DNA from: Streptomyces sp. CHD11
GTDB lineage: Bacteria > Actinomycetota > Actinomycetes > Streptomycetales > Streptomycetaceae
Length of the DNA: 64,000 nt
NCBI RefSeq assembly: GCF_018638295.1
Contig: NZ_JABTTS010000025.1
Span: forward strand, 38,222-102,221
Direction: 5' to 3'
The notes below the pieces were generated by a model. That model was given only the letters and a program-made list of their open reading frames with translations. It was not told the DNA's origin and searched no databases. Each line of letters starts with the position of its first letter. The stretch's first letter is position 1. The translations under genes were made by a program, and so were the position numbers. Positions 44,482 through 53,156 of this stretch are shown in pieces.

Positions 44482-45606
44482 CTACACGTACCGCTCGAGG
44501 ATCGAGCTCTCCGCCAGCCTCGACAGGCCCTCGCGCACGCTGCGTGCCCGCGCCTCGCCGACGCCGTCCACCGTCTGGAGGTCGTCCACGCTGGCGGCGA
44601 GCAGCTTCTGCAGGCCGCCGAAGTGCTCCACCAGGCGGTCGATGATCGCGCCGGGCAGCCTCGGCACCTTGGCCAGCAGGCGGAAACCACGCGGGGACAC
44701 CGCCGAGTCGAGGGTCTCCGGGGAGCCGGTGTAGCCGAGGGCGCGGGCCACGGTCGACAGCTCCAGGAGCTCGGCGTGGGTGAGTACGTTCAGCTCGTGC
44801 AGGGCCTCGTCGACCGTGCGGGAGCGCTTGGCGGTGGGCTCGGGCACATAGTCCCGTACGACCAGTTCGCGCTCCGGTTCCACGCCCGCGATCAACTCGT
44901 CGAGCTGGAGGGCGAGGAGACGCCCGTCGGTGCCCAGTTCGACCACGTATTCGGCGATCTCGGTGGCGATGCGACGGACCATCTCCAGCCGCTGTGCGAC
45001 GGCGGAGACGTCCCGGACGGTCACCAGGTCCTCGATCTCCAGCGCCGACAGCGTGCCGGCGACCTCGTCGAGGCGGAGCTTGTAGCGCTCCAGGGTCGCC
45101 AGGGCCTGGTTGGCGCGGGACAGGATCGCCGCGGAGTCCTCCAGGACCCTGCGGTGGCCGTCGACGTACAGCGCGATCAGGCGCATCGACTGCGACACGG
45201 ACACGACGGGGAAGCCGACCTGCTTGGAGACGCGGTCCGCGGTGCGGTGCCGGGTGCCGGTCTCCTCGGTGGGGATGGTGGGGTCCGGCACCAGCTGGAC
45301 GCCGGCCCGCAGGATCTTGGACAGGTCGGACGACAGGACTATGCCGCCGTCCAGCTTGCACAGCTCGCGCAGCCGGGTCGCGGTGAACTCGACGTCCAGC
45401 ACGAAACCGCCGCTGCACAGCGTCTCGACGGTCTTGTCGAAACCGAGCACGATGAGACCGCCGGTGTTGCCGCGCAGTACGCGCTCCAGGCCGTCACGCA
45501 GGCTGGTTCCGGGTGCCACGGCGCTCAGCGAGGCGCGCATCAGGCCCTCGGCGCCGGCGCTCCCGCCGGACTTTCCGGGAGCCGCTGCCCGGTCGTTGGC
45601 TGCCAC
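44482..45606 (-). CDS. disA: Diadenylate cyclase DisA (DNA integrity scanning protein)
   Basis: Makes c-di-AMP from two ATP and scans DNA. The 374-aa protein has an N-terminal DAC domain with LDGGIVLSS (Asp at residue 86) and GTRHRTADRVSKQ, a long coiled linker, and a C-terminal helix-hairpin-helix domain (LQTVDGVGEARARSV). In S. venezuelae DisA the catalytic Asp is also numbered 86, matching this start. GTG 45606 has GGAGGAG 5 nt upstream. The gene follows radA by 79 bp. Confidence 0.96.
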   Translation of the reverse strand: MAANDRAAAPGKSGGSAGAEGLMRASLSAVAPGTSLRDGLERVLRGNTGGLIVLGFDKTVETLCSGGFVLDVEFTATRLRELCKLDGGIVLSSDLSKILRAGVQLVPDPTIPTEETGTRHRTADRVSKQVGFPVVSVSQSMRLIALYVDGHRRVLEDSAAILSRANQALATLERYKLRLDEVAGTLSALEIEDLVTVRDVSAVAQRLEMVRRIATEIAEYVVELGTDGRLLALQLDELIAGVEPERELVVRDYVPEPTAKRSRTVDEALHELNVLTHAELLELSTVARALGYTGSPETLDSAVSPRGFRLLAKVPRLPGAIIDRLVEHFGGLQKLLAASVDDLQTVDGVGEARARSVREGLSRLAESSILERYV

Positions 45607-45685
45607 TGCACTCCTCCGGTCGCAGGTTCTGGGCGCCCCCGTTCGCGCACTCGGTTCGTACGGACGGGCGAGACCTGGGCAAAGT

Positions 45686-47095
45686 CTACCGGCGCTCCTC
45701 CGTCTCCCGTGGGGCCTCTCGGCGACGGGAGCGCGGAAGGACACTCAGCGCGTCCCCCATGTCCGCCACCTCCCGCACCTTCATGCCCGGCGGGACCTTG
45801 CCCGGATCGCCCGGGACCAGGGCGTGCGTGAAGCCCAGCCGGTGTGCCTCGGCGAGCCTGCGCTGGACACCCGTGACCCGTCTCACCTCGCCCGCGAGGC
45901 CGACCTCGCCGATCGCGACGAGGTTCTTCGGCAGCGGGGTGTCGCTCGCCGCCGACGCCAGCGCCAGTGCGATGGCCAGGTCCGCGGCCGGTTCGGAGAG
46001 CTTCACCCCGCCGACCGTCGCGGAGTAGATGTCCCGTTTGCCCAAGGCGCTGATGCGGCCGCGCTGTTCCAGCACCGCCAGCATCATCGACACCCGGGAG
46101 GTCTCCAGACCGGACGTGGTGCGCCGCGGGGAGGGGATCTGCGAGTCGACGGTGAGCGCCTGCACTTCGGCCACCAGGGGGCGGCGGCCCTCCAGGGTGA
46201 CGGTCAGGCAGGTCCCCGGGACCGGTTCGGCGCGGCGGGTGAGGAACAGCCCGCTGGGGTCCGCGAGGCCGGTGATGCCCTCGTCGTGCAGTTCGAAGCA
46301 GCCGACCTCGTCCGTCGTCCCGTAGCGGTTCTTGACGCCGCGCACCAGCCGCAGGCGCGCGTGCCGGTCGCCCTCGAAGTGCAGGACGACGTCGACCAGG
46401 TGCTCCAGCAGGCGCGGGCCCGCGATCGCGCCGTCCTTGGTGACGTGGCCCACCAGGAGCGTGGACATCCCGCGGTCCTTGGAGGCCCGGATCAGGGCGC
46501 CCGCCACCTCACGCACCTGGGCCATGCCGCCGGGGGCACCGTCGATCTCCGGAGAGGCCACCGTCTGCACCGAGTCCATGATCAGCAGGGACGGCTTCAC
46601 CGCGTCCAGATGGCCGAGCACGGCCGCCAGATCCGTCTCGGCGGCGAGGTAGAGATGGTCGTCGATGGCGTGGATACGGTCGGCGCGCAGCCGGACCTGG
46701 CTCGCCGACTCCTCTCCCGTCACGTAGAGCGTTCGGTGTTCCTCGCTCGCCGCCTTGGCCGCGACGTCCAGCAGCAGTGTGGACTTGCCCACGCCCGGCT
46801 CGCCCGCGACGAGCACCACCGCGCCGGGCACGAGTCCGCCGCCGAGCACCCGGTCCAGCTCGGGCACACCGGTGGAACGGGCGGTGGCCGTACGGCCGTC
46901 GACCTGGCCGATGGGCAGCGCGGAGCTGGTGACCCGGCCGGGCGCCGTCGTACGGACCGCGGGCACGCCGTACTCCTCGACCGTCCCCCAGGCCTGGCAC
47001 TCGGGGCAGCGGCCGAGCCACTTGGCCGTCTGCCAGCCGCACTCGGCGCAGCGATAGGACGGACGGTCCTTGGAGGTCTTGGTACGGGCAGCCAT
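45686..47095 (-). CDS. radA: DNA repair protein RadA (Sms)
   Basis: RecA-like branch-migration ATPase. The 469-aa protein has the C4 zinc finger CAECGWQTAKWLGRCPEC at the N-terminus, Walker A GEPGVGKST near residue 101, Walker B LLIMDSVQ, the RadA-specific KNRYG motif, and a C-terminal Lon-like domain. ATG 47095 lies 6 nt after TACCTT with no Shine-Dalgarno, so it may be leaderless. The radA-disA pair is conserved in many Gram-positives. Confidence 0.96.
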   Translation of the reverse strand: MAARTKTSKDRPSYRCAECGWQTAKWLGRCPECQAWGTVEEYGVPAVRTTAPGRVTSSALPIGQVDGRTATARSTGVPELDRVLGGGLVPGAVVLVAGEPGVGKSTLLLDVAAKAASEEHRTLYVTGEESASQVRLRADRIHAIDDHLYLAAETDLAAVLGHLDAVKPSLLIMDSVQTVASPEIDGAPGGMAQVREVAGALIRASKDRGMSTLLVGHVTKDGAIAGPRLLEHLVDVVLHFEGDRHARLRLVRGVKNRYGTTDEVGCFELHDEGITGLADPSGLFLTRRAEPVPGTCLTVTLEGRRPLVAEVQALTVDSQIPSPRRTTSGLETSRVSMMLAVLEQRGRISALGKRDIYSATVGGVKLSEPAADLAIALALASAASDTPLPKNLVAIGEVGLAGEVRRVTGVQRRLAEAHRLGFTHALVPGDPGKVPPGMKVREVADMGDALSVLPRSRRREAPRETEERR

Positions 47096-47356
47096 GCGGA
47101 AAAGGTAACGGCACCCTCTGACATCGTCCGCCGTGGCCCGGCCCCGGTGGTCGTCGCCCGGCTCCCGGACCGGCGTCCTGTCGGGCCGTTTCCCCGTGGT
47201 CCCGTACGCACCGGCGCCCTGGCCGCCGCCCGGGACGGTCGCTGCCCGCGGGTGAGGAAAGGTTCCTGTCCCCGTTTGAGGGATCGTTTCACCCGTACGG
47301 ATTAAATGTGGTCCGGGGTCCGGAAGAGGCCGTCCCGGGGCCCCTACGGTCGCCGA

Positions 47357-49141
47357 ATGACGAGCAGTGGCCCGGATACCTCGACCCGCACGACCGGAGC
47401 ACGCCGGACGCACCGGGAAGGGCGCGACCGCGGAGCCGCGCGCACTGTGGCGCAGCGGCCGGCCACCCGTTACCGACCGCACCTGGACGGCCTGTTCACC
47501 TACTGCCTGTCCGTACTGTGCGACCACGACGCGGCGACCCTCGCCCTGGCCGACGTCCTCACGCTCGCCGAACGCCGCGGCCGCAACCTCCCCGACGAAC
47601 TCGGGAGCCGCAGGGCCTGGCTGTACGCGCTGGCCCGCTGGGCGTGTCTGCGCAGACTGGCCGAGGCCGGGCAGAACCGCCGGGCCGGCCACGCCGTGCT
47701 CCGCGCCGGCCGGAAGCGGCCGGCCGCGACCCCGGCCGCCCCGGTCGTCTCCGAGGAGGCCCGGGAGCGGCGCAACCGCGAACTGGCCGCACTGGCCTGG
47801 CCGGAGGCCGCCGGCACCACCCCGGTGCAGCGCGAGGCACTCGAACTCGCCGTGCGTCACCACCTCGCCGCCCACGAGGTCGCCGCCGTACTCGGGATGG
47901 AACCCGCCGCCGCGCGTGCCCTGCTCGCCACCGCGGCCTGCGAGGTGGAACGCACCCGCGCGGCGCTCGCCGTCGTGGAGGCCGGCGCCTGCCCCGGCGT
48001 GGCACATCTCACCGGCGACCGGCGGTTCGTGCTCAGTACGACCCTGCGCCGCGAACTCGTCCGGCACGTCGACGACTGTCCGCGCTGCCGCCGCAGCGCC
48101 GAGCGGGCGGTACCCGGACGGTGGCCCGGCACCAGCGTCACACCGGACGCGCTCCCCGTCCTGCCGGCGCCCGGCGCGGCTCTGCACGCCGCCATGACGC
48201 ACCACCCCCGCGCGCGCGGTGCCGCGCCCCGCTTCGACCGGCGCGGATTTCCGGTGGACCCGAAGGACCGTGTCGCGCGCCGGGACCGGCTGCGCGCGCG
48301 TGCCCTGACGACGACGGTCGTGGCCAGCGTCATCGCCGCGCCCGTGTTCGCGCTGTGGGCCGCCTACCGCGGCACCCCCGTCGGCGAGGGCCAGGACGGC
48401 CGTTCGGCCTCCGCCCGGGAGGACGGCGGCGAGGTCGAGCTCGACGGCGAGGAAGCGGGCGCCGGCTACGAGAACACCGGCGACGCCACCACCCGCCCCG
48501 GCCTCCGCCTCGACGAGAACGGTGAGGCGGACGTGTCCGTGGAGGTCCTCGGAGTCGGCGGCGCGGGCCGGGAGGACGCGGCCGCGCTGGGCGTCACGGC
48601 GGGCCACAGCGGCGACACCACACTGATCACCCTCACCGCGACGGGTACCGGACCGGTCCGCTGGTCGGCCTCCACGGGCGCGTCCTGGCTGTATCTGAGC
48701 CAGTCGTCGGGAACGCTCGAAGCCGGCGAGTCGGTGACGATCAGGGCCTACGTGGATCAGCTGCGCGAGCCGTCCGGCCACTGGAGCGCCTCGGTGGCGA
48801 TCTCCCCCGCCGGTTCCCTCGTCACCATCCACGGTTACGGGACCGCCCCCTCCGCACCGGGCGGCGGCTCGCCCTCCGGCCACCCCGGCGGCCCGGGCAC
48901 CGCGCACCCGGGCACCCCGGGCGACCCGCCCGCGCCGTCGCCCGACCCGGAACCGACGCCGACGACACCGTCGCCCGACCCGGAACCCACCCCGAGCGAC
49001 TCGCCACCGGCACCCGGCCCGGAGCCCACCCCGGGCGGCCCCACGCCCACCGGCCCCCTCCCCGGCGAGCCGGTGGCGACCGACCCGGCGCCGACGGACC
49101 AGCCGACGGACCCGGGGAGCCCGCCGCCCGCCGAGCGGTGA
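47357..49141 (+). CDS. Sigma-like and zinc-finger-like fusion with TM and BACON-type domain
   Basis: A 594-aa protein of unusual architecture. Residues 40-130 resemble ECF sigma region 2 (LFTYCLSVLCDHDAATLALADVLTLAER, SRRAWLYALARWACLRRL). Residues 165-210 resemble region 4 (QREALELAVRHHLAAHEVAAVLGM). A zinc anti-sigma-like motif HVDDCPRCRRSAE follows near residue 240. A TM helix near 322-340 leads to an acidic linker, a BACON-like beta domain with WSASTGASWLYLSQSSGTLEAGESVTI-type sequence, and a Pro-rich tail. It may be membrane-tethered; activity is unknown. ATG 47357 lies 6 nt after TACGGT. The domain readings are by eye. Confidence 0.65.
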   Translation: MTSSGPDTSTRTTGARRTHREGRDRGAARTVAQRPATRYRPHLDGLFTYCLSVLCDHDAATLALADVLTLAERRGRNLPDELGSRRAWLYALARWACLRRLAEAGQNRRAGHAVLRAGRKRPAATPAAPVVSEEARERRNRELAALAWPEAAGTTPVQREALELAVRHHLAAHEVAAVLGMEPAAARALLATAACEVERTRAALAVVEAGACPGVAHLTGDRRFVLSTTLRRELVRHVDDCPRCRRSAERAVPGRWPGTSVTPDALPVLPAPGAALHAAMTHHPRARGAAPRFDRRGFPVDPKDRVARRDRLRARALTTTVVASVIAAPVFALWAAYRGTPVGEGQDGRSASAREDGGEVELDGEEAGAGYENTGDATTRPGLRLDENGEADVSVEVLGVGGAGREDAAALGVTAGHSGDTTLITLTATGTGPVRWSASTGASWLYLSQSSGTLEAGESVTIRAYVDQLREPSGHWSASVAISPAGSLVTIHGYGTAPSAPGGGSPSGHPGGPGTAHPGTPGDPPAPSPDPEPTPTTPSPDPEPTPSDSPPAPGPEPTPGGPTPTGPLPGEPVATDPAPTDQPTDPGSPPPAER

Positions 49142-49307
49142 CCCGGGCCGGGCTACGCCCCGACCGCGTCTCCCGGTCCGGCACCGGCACCGGCACCGTC
49201 GCCGCTCGCGATGCGGGGTGCGGGGTGCGGGGTGCGTCGTCGTGGTCAGGCCGCGCGACGGTCGGAAGCGCGCTCCGGGACCGGTCACCCCGGGACCGCC
49301 GGCGGTG

Positions 49308-50180
49308 TCAGGCAGGGTCCGCCGGATGCGGTGCCAGGAGGGGCAGCTGCGAGGCCAGCCGCTCCTCGCACAGCTCGACCAGACGGTCGTAGCCCGCCTT
49401 GCCCATCAGCTCGGTCAACTCCGCGCGGTACGAGACGTAGACCGGGTCCCCGGCGCCGTGCGCCGAGGTGGCAGAGGTGCACCACCAGTGGAGGTCGTGA
49501 CCGCCCGGGCCCCAGCCGCGACGGTCGTACTCACCGATCGACACCTGCAACACCCGTGTGTCGTCGGGCCGGTCGATCCAGTCGTAGGTCCGCCGGACCG
49601 GCAGCTGCCAGCACACGTCCGGCTTGGTCTCCAGCGGCTCGCGGCCCTCCCTGAGGGCGAGGATGTGCAGCGAGCAGCCCATGCCGCCCGCGAACCCCGG
49701 CCGGTTCTGGAAGATGCAGGAGCCCTGGAACGGGCGGGTCTGACGGTCACCGTCCTCGTCCTCGGAGACCCAGCCGTTACGCGTGCCCTCCGCGTGGTGC
49801 TGCCAGATGTCCGGTGTGAGCCTCGCCACATGTCCGGCGACCCGCTTCTCGTCGTCCTCGTCGGAGAAGTGGGCACCCAAAGTGCAGCAGCCGTCGTCCG
49901 CGCGGCCCGCCTGGATGCCCTGGCAGCCGCTGCCGAAGATGCAGTTCCAGCGAGAGGTCAGCCATGTCAGATCGCAGCGGAAGACCTGCTCGTCGTCCGC
50001 CGGATCAGGAAACTCCACCCACGCGCGGGCGAAGTCGAGGCCCTTCTCGTCGCTCACCGGCGCCTTCTCCGCGACCTGCGGTGCTGTCACCCGGGAGGGA
50101 GCACCGGCCGGCCCGGCCTTCTTGTCCGTCCTGGCCTTCTTGTCCGGCTTCTGATCCTTCGCCTTTTTCGTCTTTGGCAC
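49308..50180 (-). CDS. Conserved cysteine-rich protein, unknown
   Basis: A 290-aa protein. The Lys-rich N-terminus (residues 1-45) is probably disordered. A Cys-rich core follows: CDLTWLTSRWNC, GSGCQGI, DDGCCTLGAHFSDEDDEKRV, CIFQNRPGFAGGMGCSLH and CWQLPVRRTYD. The spacing suggests a metal or Fe-S site, reminiscent of YkgJ/DUF3109-type clusters, but I cannot name it. GTG 50180 lies 6 nt after TACCCT (leaderless pattern). It is divergent from the ppx gene, which has the same kind of start. Confidence 0.7.
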   Translation of the reverse strand: MPKTKKAKDQKPDKKARTDKKAGPAGAPSRVTAPQVAEKAPVSDEKGLDFARAWVEFPDPADDEQVFRCDLTWLTSRWNCIFGSGCQGIQAGRADDGCCTLGAHFSDEDDEKRVAGHVARLTPDIWQHHAEGTRNGWVSEDEDGDRQTRPFQGSCIFQNRPGFAGGMGCSLHILALREGREPLETKPDVCWQLPVRRTYDWIDRPDDTRVLQVSIGEYDRRGWGPGGHDLHWWCTSATSAHGAGDPVYVSYRAELTELMGKAGYDRLVELCEERLASQLPLLAPHPADPA

Positions 50181-50275
50181 CCGTCCAGGGTAAGACGCCC
50201 GCCGCCGTGTCCGGGACCGGCTCGACCTCCGCGGACCGGGCAACACCGCGCGCTGCGAGCAGTAACGTTCCGTAC

Positions 50276-51208
50276 ATGAGACTCGGTGTCCTCGATGTGG
50301 GTTCGAACACGGTGCACTTGCTGGTCGTGGACGCGCACCCCGGTGCGCGGCCGCTGCCCGCGCACTCGCACAAGGTCGAACTGCGGCTCTCCCAGCTCCT
50401 CGACGACAGTGGGGCCGTCGGCGACGACGGAGTGGACAGACTGATCGCGGTCGTCCACGAGGCGCTCCGGGCCGCCGAGGACAAGGGCGTCGAGGAACTG
50501 CTGCCGTTCGCCACCTCCGCGGTGCGCGAGGCGGGCAACGCCGACGAGGTGCTCGCGAGGGTGCGCGAGGAGACCGGGGCCGAGCTCCAGGTCCTCAGCG
50601 GTGAGGAGGAGGCCCGGCTCACCTTTCTCGCGGCCCGCCGCTGGTACGGCTGGTCGGCCGGGAAACTGCTCGTCATCGACATCGGCGGGGGTTCCCTGGA
50701 GATCGCCTACGGCCTGGACGAGGAGCCCGACACGGCGGTGTCGCTGCCGTTCGGCGCCGGCCGTCTGACCGCGGGCTGGCTGCCCACCGACCCGCCCGAG
50801 GCGGACGACGTCCGCGCGCTGCGCCGCCATGTGCGCACCGGCATAGCGCGCACCGTCGGGGACTTCAGCCGGCTGGGCGCCCCCGACCACGTGGTGGCGA
50901 CGTCCAAGACCTTCAAGCAGCTCGCCCGGCTCGCCGGCGCCGCCCGCTCCGCGGAGGGCCCGTACGTGCAGCGCGAGCTGAAGCGGGAGTCCCTGGAGGC
51001 CTGGGTGCCGCGGCTCGCCGCGATGACCACCGCGGAGCGTGCCGAACTCCCCGGTGTCTCCGAGGCCCGCGCGGGCCAGCTGCTGGCCGGGGCCCTGGTC
51101 GCGGAGGGGGCGATGGACCTGTTCGGCGTGGAACGCCTGGAGATCTGCCCCTGGGCCCTGAGGGAGGGCGTCATACTCCGACGCCTGGACCACATGGGCC
51201 GGCGGTAG
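50276..51208 (+). CDS. Ppx/GppA-family phosphatase (exopolyphosphatase-like)
   Basis: A 310-aa ASKHA-fold protein: LDVGSNTVHLLVVD at the N-terminus, VLSGEEEARLTF, and VIDIGGGSLEIAYG near residue 138. These enzymes release phosphate from polyphosphate or pppGpp. The length matches the short actinobacterial Ppx type. ATG 50276 lies 7 nt after TAACGT without a ribosome site, so a leaderless message is likely. The sugar-isomerase gene follows after 142 bp. Confidence 0.9.
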   Translation: MRLGVLDVGSNTVHLLVVDAHPGARPLPAHSHKVELRLSQLLDDSGAVGDDGVDRLIAVVHEALRAAEDKGVEELLPFATSAVREAGNADEVLARVREETGAELQVLSGEEEARLTFLAARRWYGWSAGKLLVIDIGGGSLEIAYGLDEEPDTAVSLPFGAGRLTAGWLPTDPPEADDVRALRRHVRTGIARTVGDFSRLGAPDHVVATSKTFKQLARLAGAARSAEGPYVQRELKRESLEAWVPRLAAMTTAERAELPGVSEARAGQLLAGALVAEGAMDLFGVERLEICPWALREGVILRRLDHMGRR

Positions 51209-51350
51209 CGCCGGGCAGGGCGCACCGCCGCGCAGGCCGCGCGGCGGACCGATGCCGGGACCGATGCCGGGACGGCGCCGCTATGGCAATCACCACAACG
51301 GCGAACGGGCACCCCGCATCCACCCGACACCACCCCGTAACCTGAGGCTC

Positions 51351-52196
51351 GTGTCAGAAGCAAGGGACGTAGTCCGCATCCCGGAAGCGAAGGTCGCCCT
51401 GTCGACGGCCTCCGTCTACCCGGAGTCGACGGCGACGGCCTTCGAGATCGCCGCCCGCCTCGGGTACGACGGCGTCGAGGTCATGGTGTGGACCGATCCG
51501 GTCAGCCAGGACGTCGAGGCGCTGCGCAGACTCAGCGACTACCACCGCATCCCCATCCTGGCAATCCACGCGCCCTGCCTGCTCATCACCCAGCGCGTGT
51601 GGTCCACCGACCCCTGGACCAAGCTCCAGCGGGCCCGTGCCGCGGCCGAGAAGCTCGGCGCGGACACGGTCGTCGTCCATCCGCCCTTCCGCTGGCAGCG
51701 GCAGTACGCCCGTGACTTCGTGGACGGCATCTGGCGGATGGCGAACGAGACGGATGTGCGGTTCGCGGTGGAGAACATGTACCCCTGGCGCTACCGCGAC
51801 CGCGAGATGCTCGCGTACGCCCCCGACTGGGACGTCACCAAAGAGGACTACCGCCACTTCACGATCGATCTCAGCCACGCCTCGACCTCCCGCACCGACA
51901 CCCTGCGGATGATCGACCGCATGGGTGACCGCCTCGGCCACATCCACCTCGCCGACGGCAAGGGCTCGGCCAAGGACGAGCACCTGGTGCCCGGCCGCGG
52001 GGACCAGCCCTGCGCCGAGGTGCTGGAAGGGCTCGCGATGAGTGCCTTCGACGGGCATGTCGTCATCGAGGTCAACACCCGCCGGGCCATGTCCGGGGCG
52101 GAGCGCGAGGCCGATCTGGCCGAGGCCCTGGCGTTCACCCGCCTGCACCTGGCCTCCTCGTCCTCCGCCTCCGCGATCCGGGTGCCGCGCCGGTGA
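51351..52196 (+). CDS. Sugar phosphate isomerase/epimerase, TIM-barrel (AP endonuclease 2 family)
   Basis: A 281-aa protein. VALSTASVYPESTATAFEIAARLGYDGVEVM opens the barrel, followed by IHAPCLLIT, HPPFRWQ, FAVENMYPW (metal ligand Glu), IDLSHAS, and HIHLADGKG, the typical metal-binding strand ends. The substrate is not defined. GTG 51351 lies 7 nt after TAACCT. Its stop overlaps the start of the TetR gene by 4 nt. Confidence 0.85.
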   Translation: MSEARDVVRIPEAKVALSTASVYPESTATAFEIAARLGYDGVEVMVWTDPVSQDVEALRRLSDYHRIPILAIHAPCLLITQRVWSTDPWTKLQRARAAAEKLGADTVVVHPPFRWQRQYARDFVDGIWRMANETDVRFAVENMYPWRYRDREMLAYAPDWDVTKEDYRHFTIDLSHASTSRTDTLRMIDRMGDRLGHIHLADGKGSAKDEHLVPGRGDQPCAEVLEGLAMSAFDGHVVIEVNTRRAMSGAEREADLAEALAFTRLHLASSSSASAIRVPRR

Positions 52197-52840
52197 ACGG
52201 CGTCGCCGCGAGCGAGGGCCCGGGCGACTCCGCGCGGGGCGACGGCACCACCCGGCGCCGCGGCCGCCCGCCGCGTACGGAATCGGCCGGGACCCGGGAC
52301 CGTATTCTCGACGCGGCCCGTGAGGAGTTCTCCGCGCGGGGGTACGACAAGACGTCCGTCCGGGGGATCGCCAAGGCCGCCGGGGTCGACTCCGCGCTGG
52401 TGCACCACTACTTCGGTACCAAGGAGCAGGTGTTCCAGGCGGCGGTGGAGGTCGCCTTCGCGCCGGCGTTCGCCGTGCGGGACACGATCGTCGAGGGCCC
52501 GGTGGAGGAGGCCGGCGAGCGGATGACCCGCATGATCATCGGGCTCTGGGAGAGCCCGGTGACACGGGCCCCGCTGCTCGCGATCGTCCGTTCCGCCGTG
52601 AACAACGAGACGGCGGCGGCGGTCTTCCGCCGGCTCATCGCCGGCCAGCTGCTGCGCCGGATCGCCGACGGGCTCGAGGTGCCGGACGCGGAACTGCGGG
52701 CCGAGCTCGCCGCCGCCCAGCTGGTGGGGATCGCGATGATCCGGTACGTCATCAAGATGGAGCCGCTCGCCTCGGCGGACCCCGAGCAGATCATCCGACG
52801 GGTGGCACCGGTCGTGCAGGGACACCTCACCGGCAACTGA
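52193..52840 (+). CDS. TetR-family transcriptional regulator
   Basis: A 215-aa regulator: helix-turn-helix in TRDRILDAAREEFSARGYDKTSV and RGIAKAAGVDSALVHHYF, with a C-terminal domain of the TetR_C type (LWESPVTRAPLLAIVRSAVN). GTG 52193 overlaps the preceding stop (GTGA), so it is translated with the isomerase. Operator not identified. Confidence 0.92.
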   Translation: MNGVAASEGPGDSARGDGTTRRRGRPPRTESAGTRDRILDAAREEFSARGYDKTSVRGIAKAAGVDSALVHHYFGTKEQVFQAAVEVAFAPAFAVRDTIVEGPVEEAGERMTRMIIGLWESPVTRAPLLAIVRSAVNNETAAAVFRRLIAGQLLRRIADGLEVPDAELRAELAAAQLVGIAMIRYVIKMEPLASADPEQIIRRVAPVVQGHLTGN

Positions 52841-53156
52841 AGCCCGTACGCCACCGCCCACCGCCCACCGCCCACCCCGACCGCTCACCGCACCCCGTGC
52901 CGCACCGGCCCGTGACGCGTGTCCGACCGGCCGCCGAGCCCGTACCCGCTCTGCCGGGCGCGTGCGTATCCGCCCTGCCGGGCAGGCCGGGCCGGCGTCC
53001 GTCCGGGCGCCGGCGCCCGGATCACCTTCCGGCTGAGACATTCGTCCCGTATTCCGGACACCTTGTCCCGCCCTCTGGATGACCGGCGTACGCTCGACGC
53101 AGTCAGACAGAACTCTCTGGCCGACACTCCCCGAAGGTCTGAAGGAGCGAGCGACG
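52841..53156 (+). other. 316-bp gap upstream of ilvD
   Basis: Starts with a CACCGCC-type repeat (about 52853-52877). An inverted repeat GGACA-CCT-TGTCC (53056-53068) lies about 90 bp before the ilvD ATG, and TACGCT further down is a possible -10. No leader peptide with branched-chain codons and no terminator-antiterminator pair was found. Confidence 0.5.

Noticed and set aside
44482..45606. DisA active-site motif DGA changed to DGG
   Set aside because: The Asp and the RHR motif are intact and the position (86) matches the known catalytic Asp; Gly for Ala here is probably normal variation.
45686..49288. Open frame extending radA upstream to 1200 residues
   Set aside because: The extension is antisense to the BACON-type gene; RadA begins at its zinc finger with ATG 47095 and a TACCTT box.
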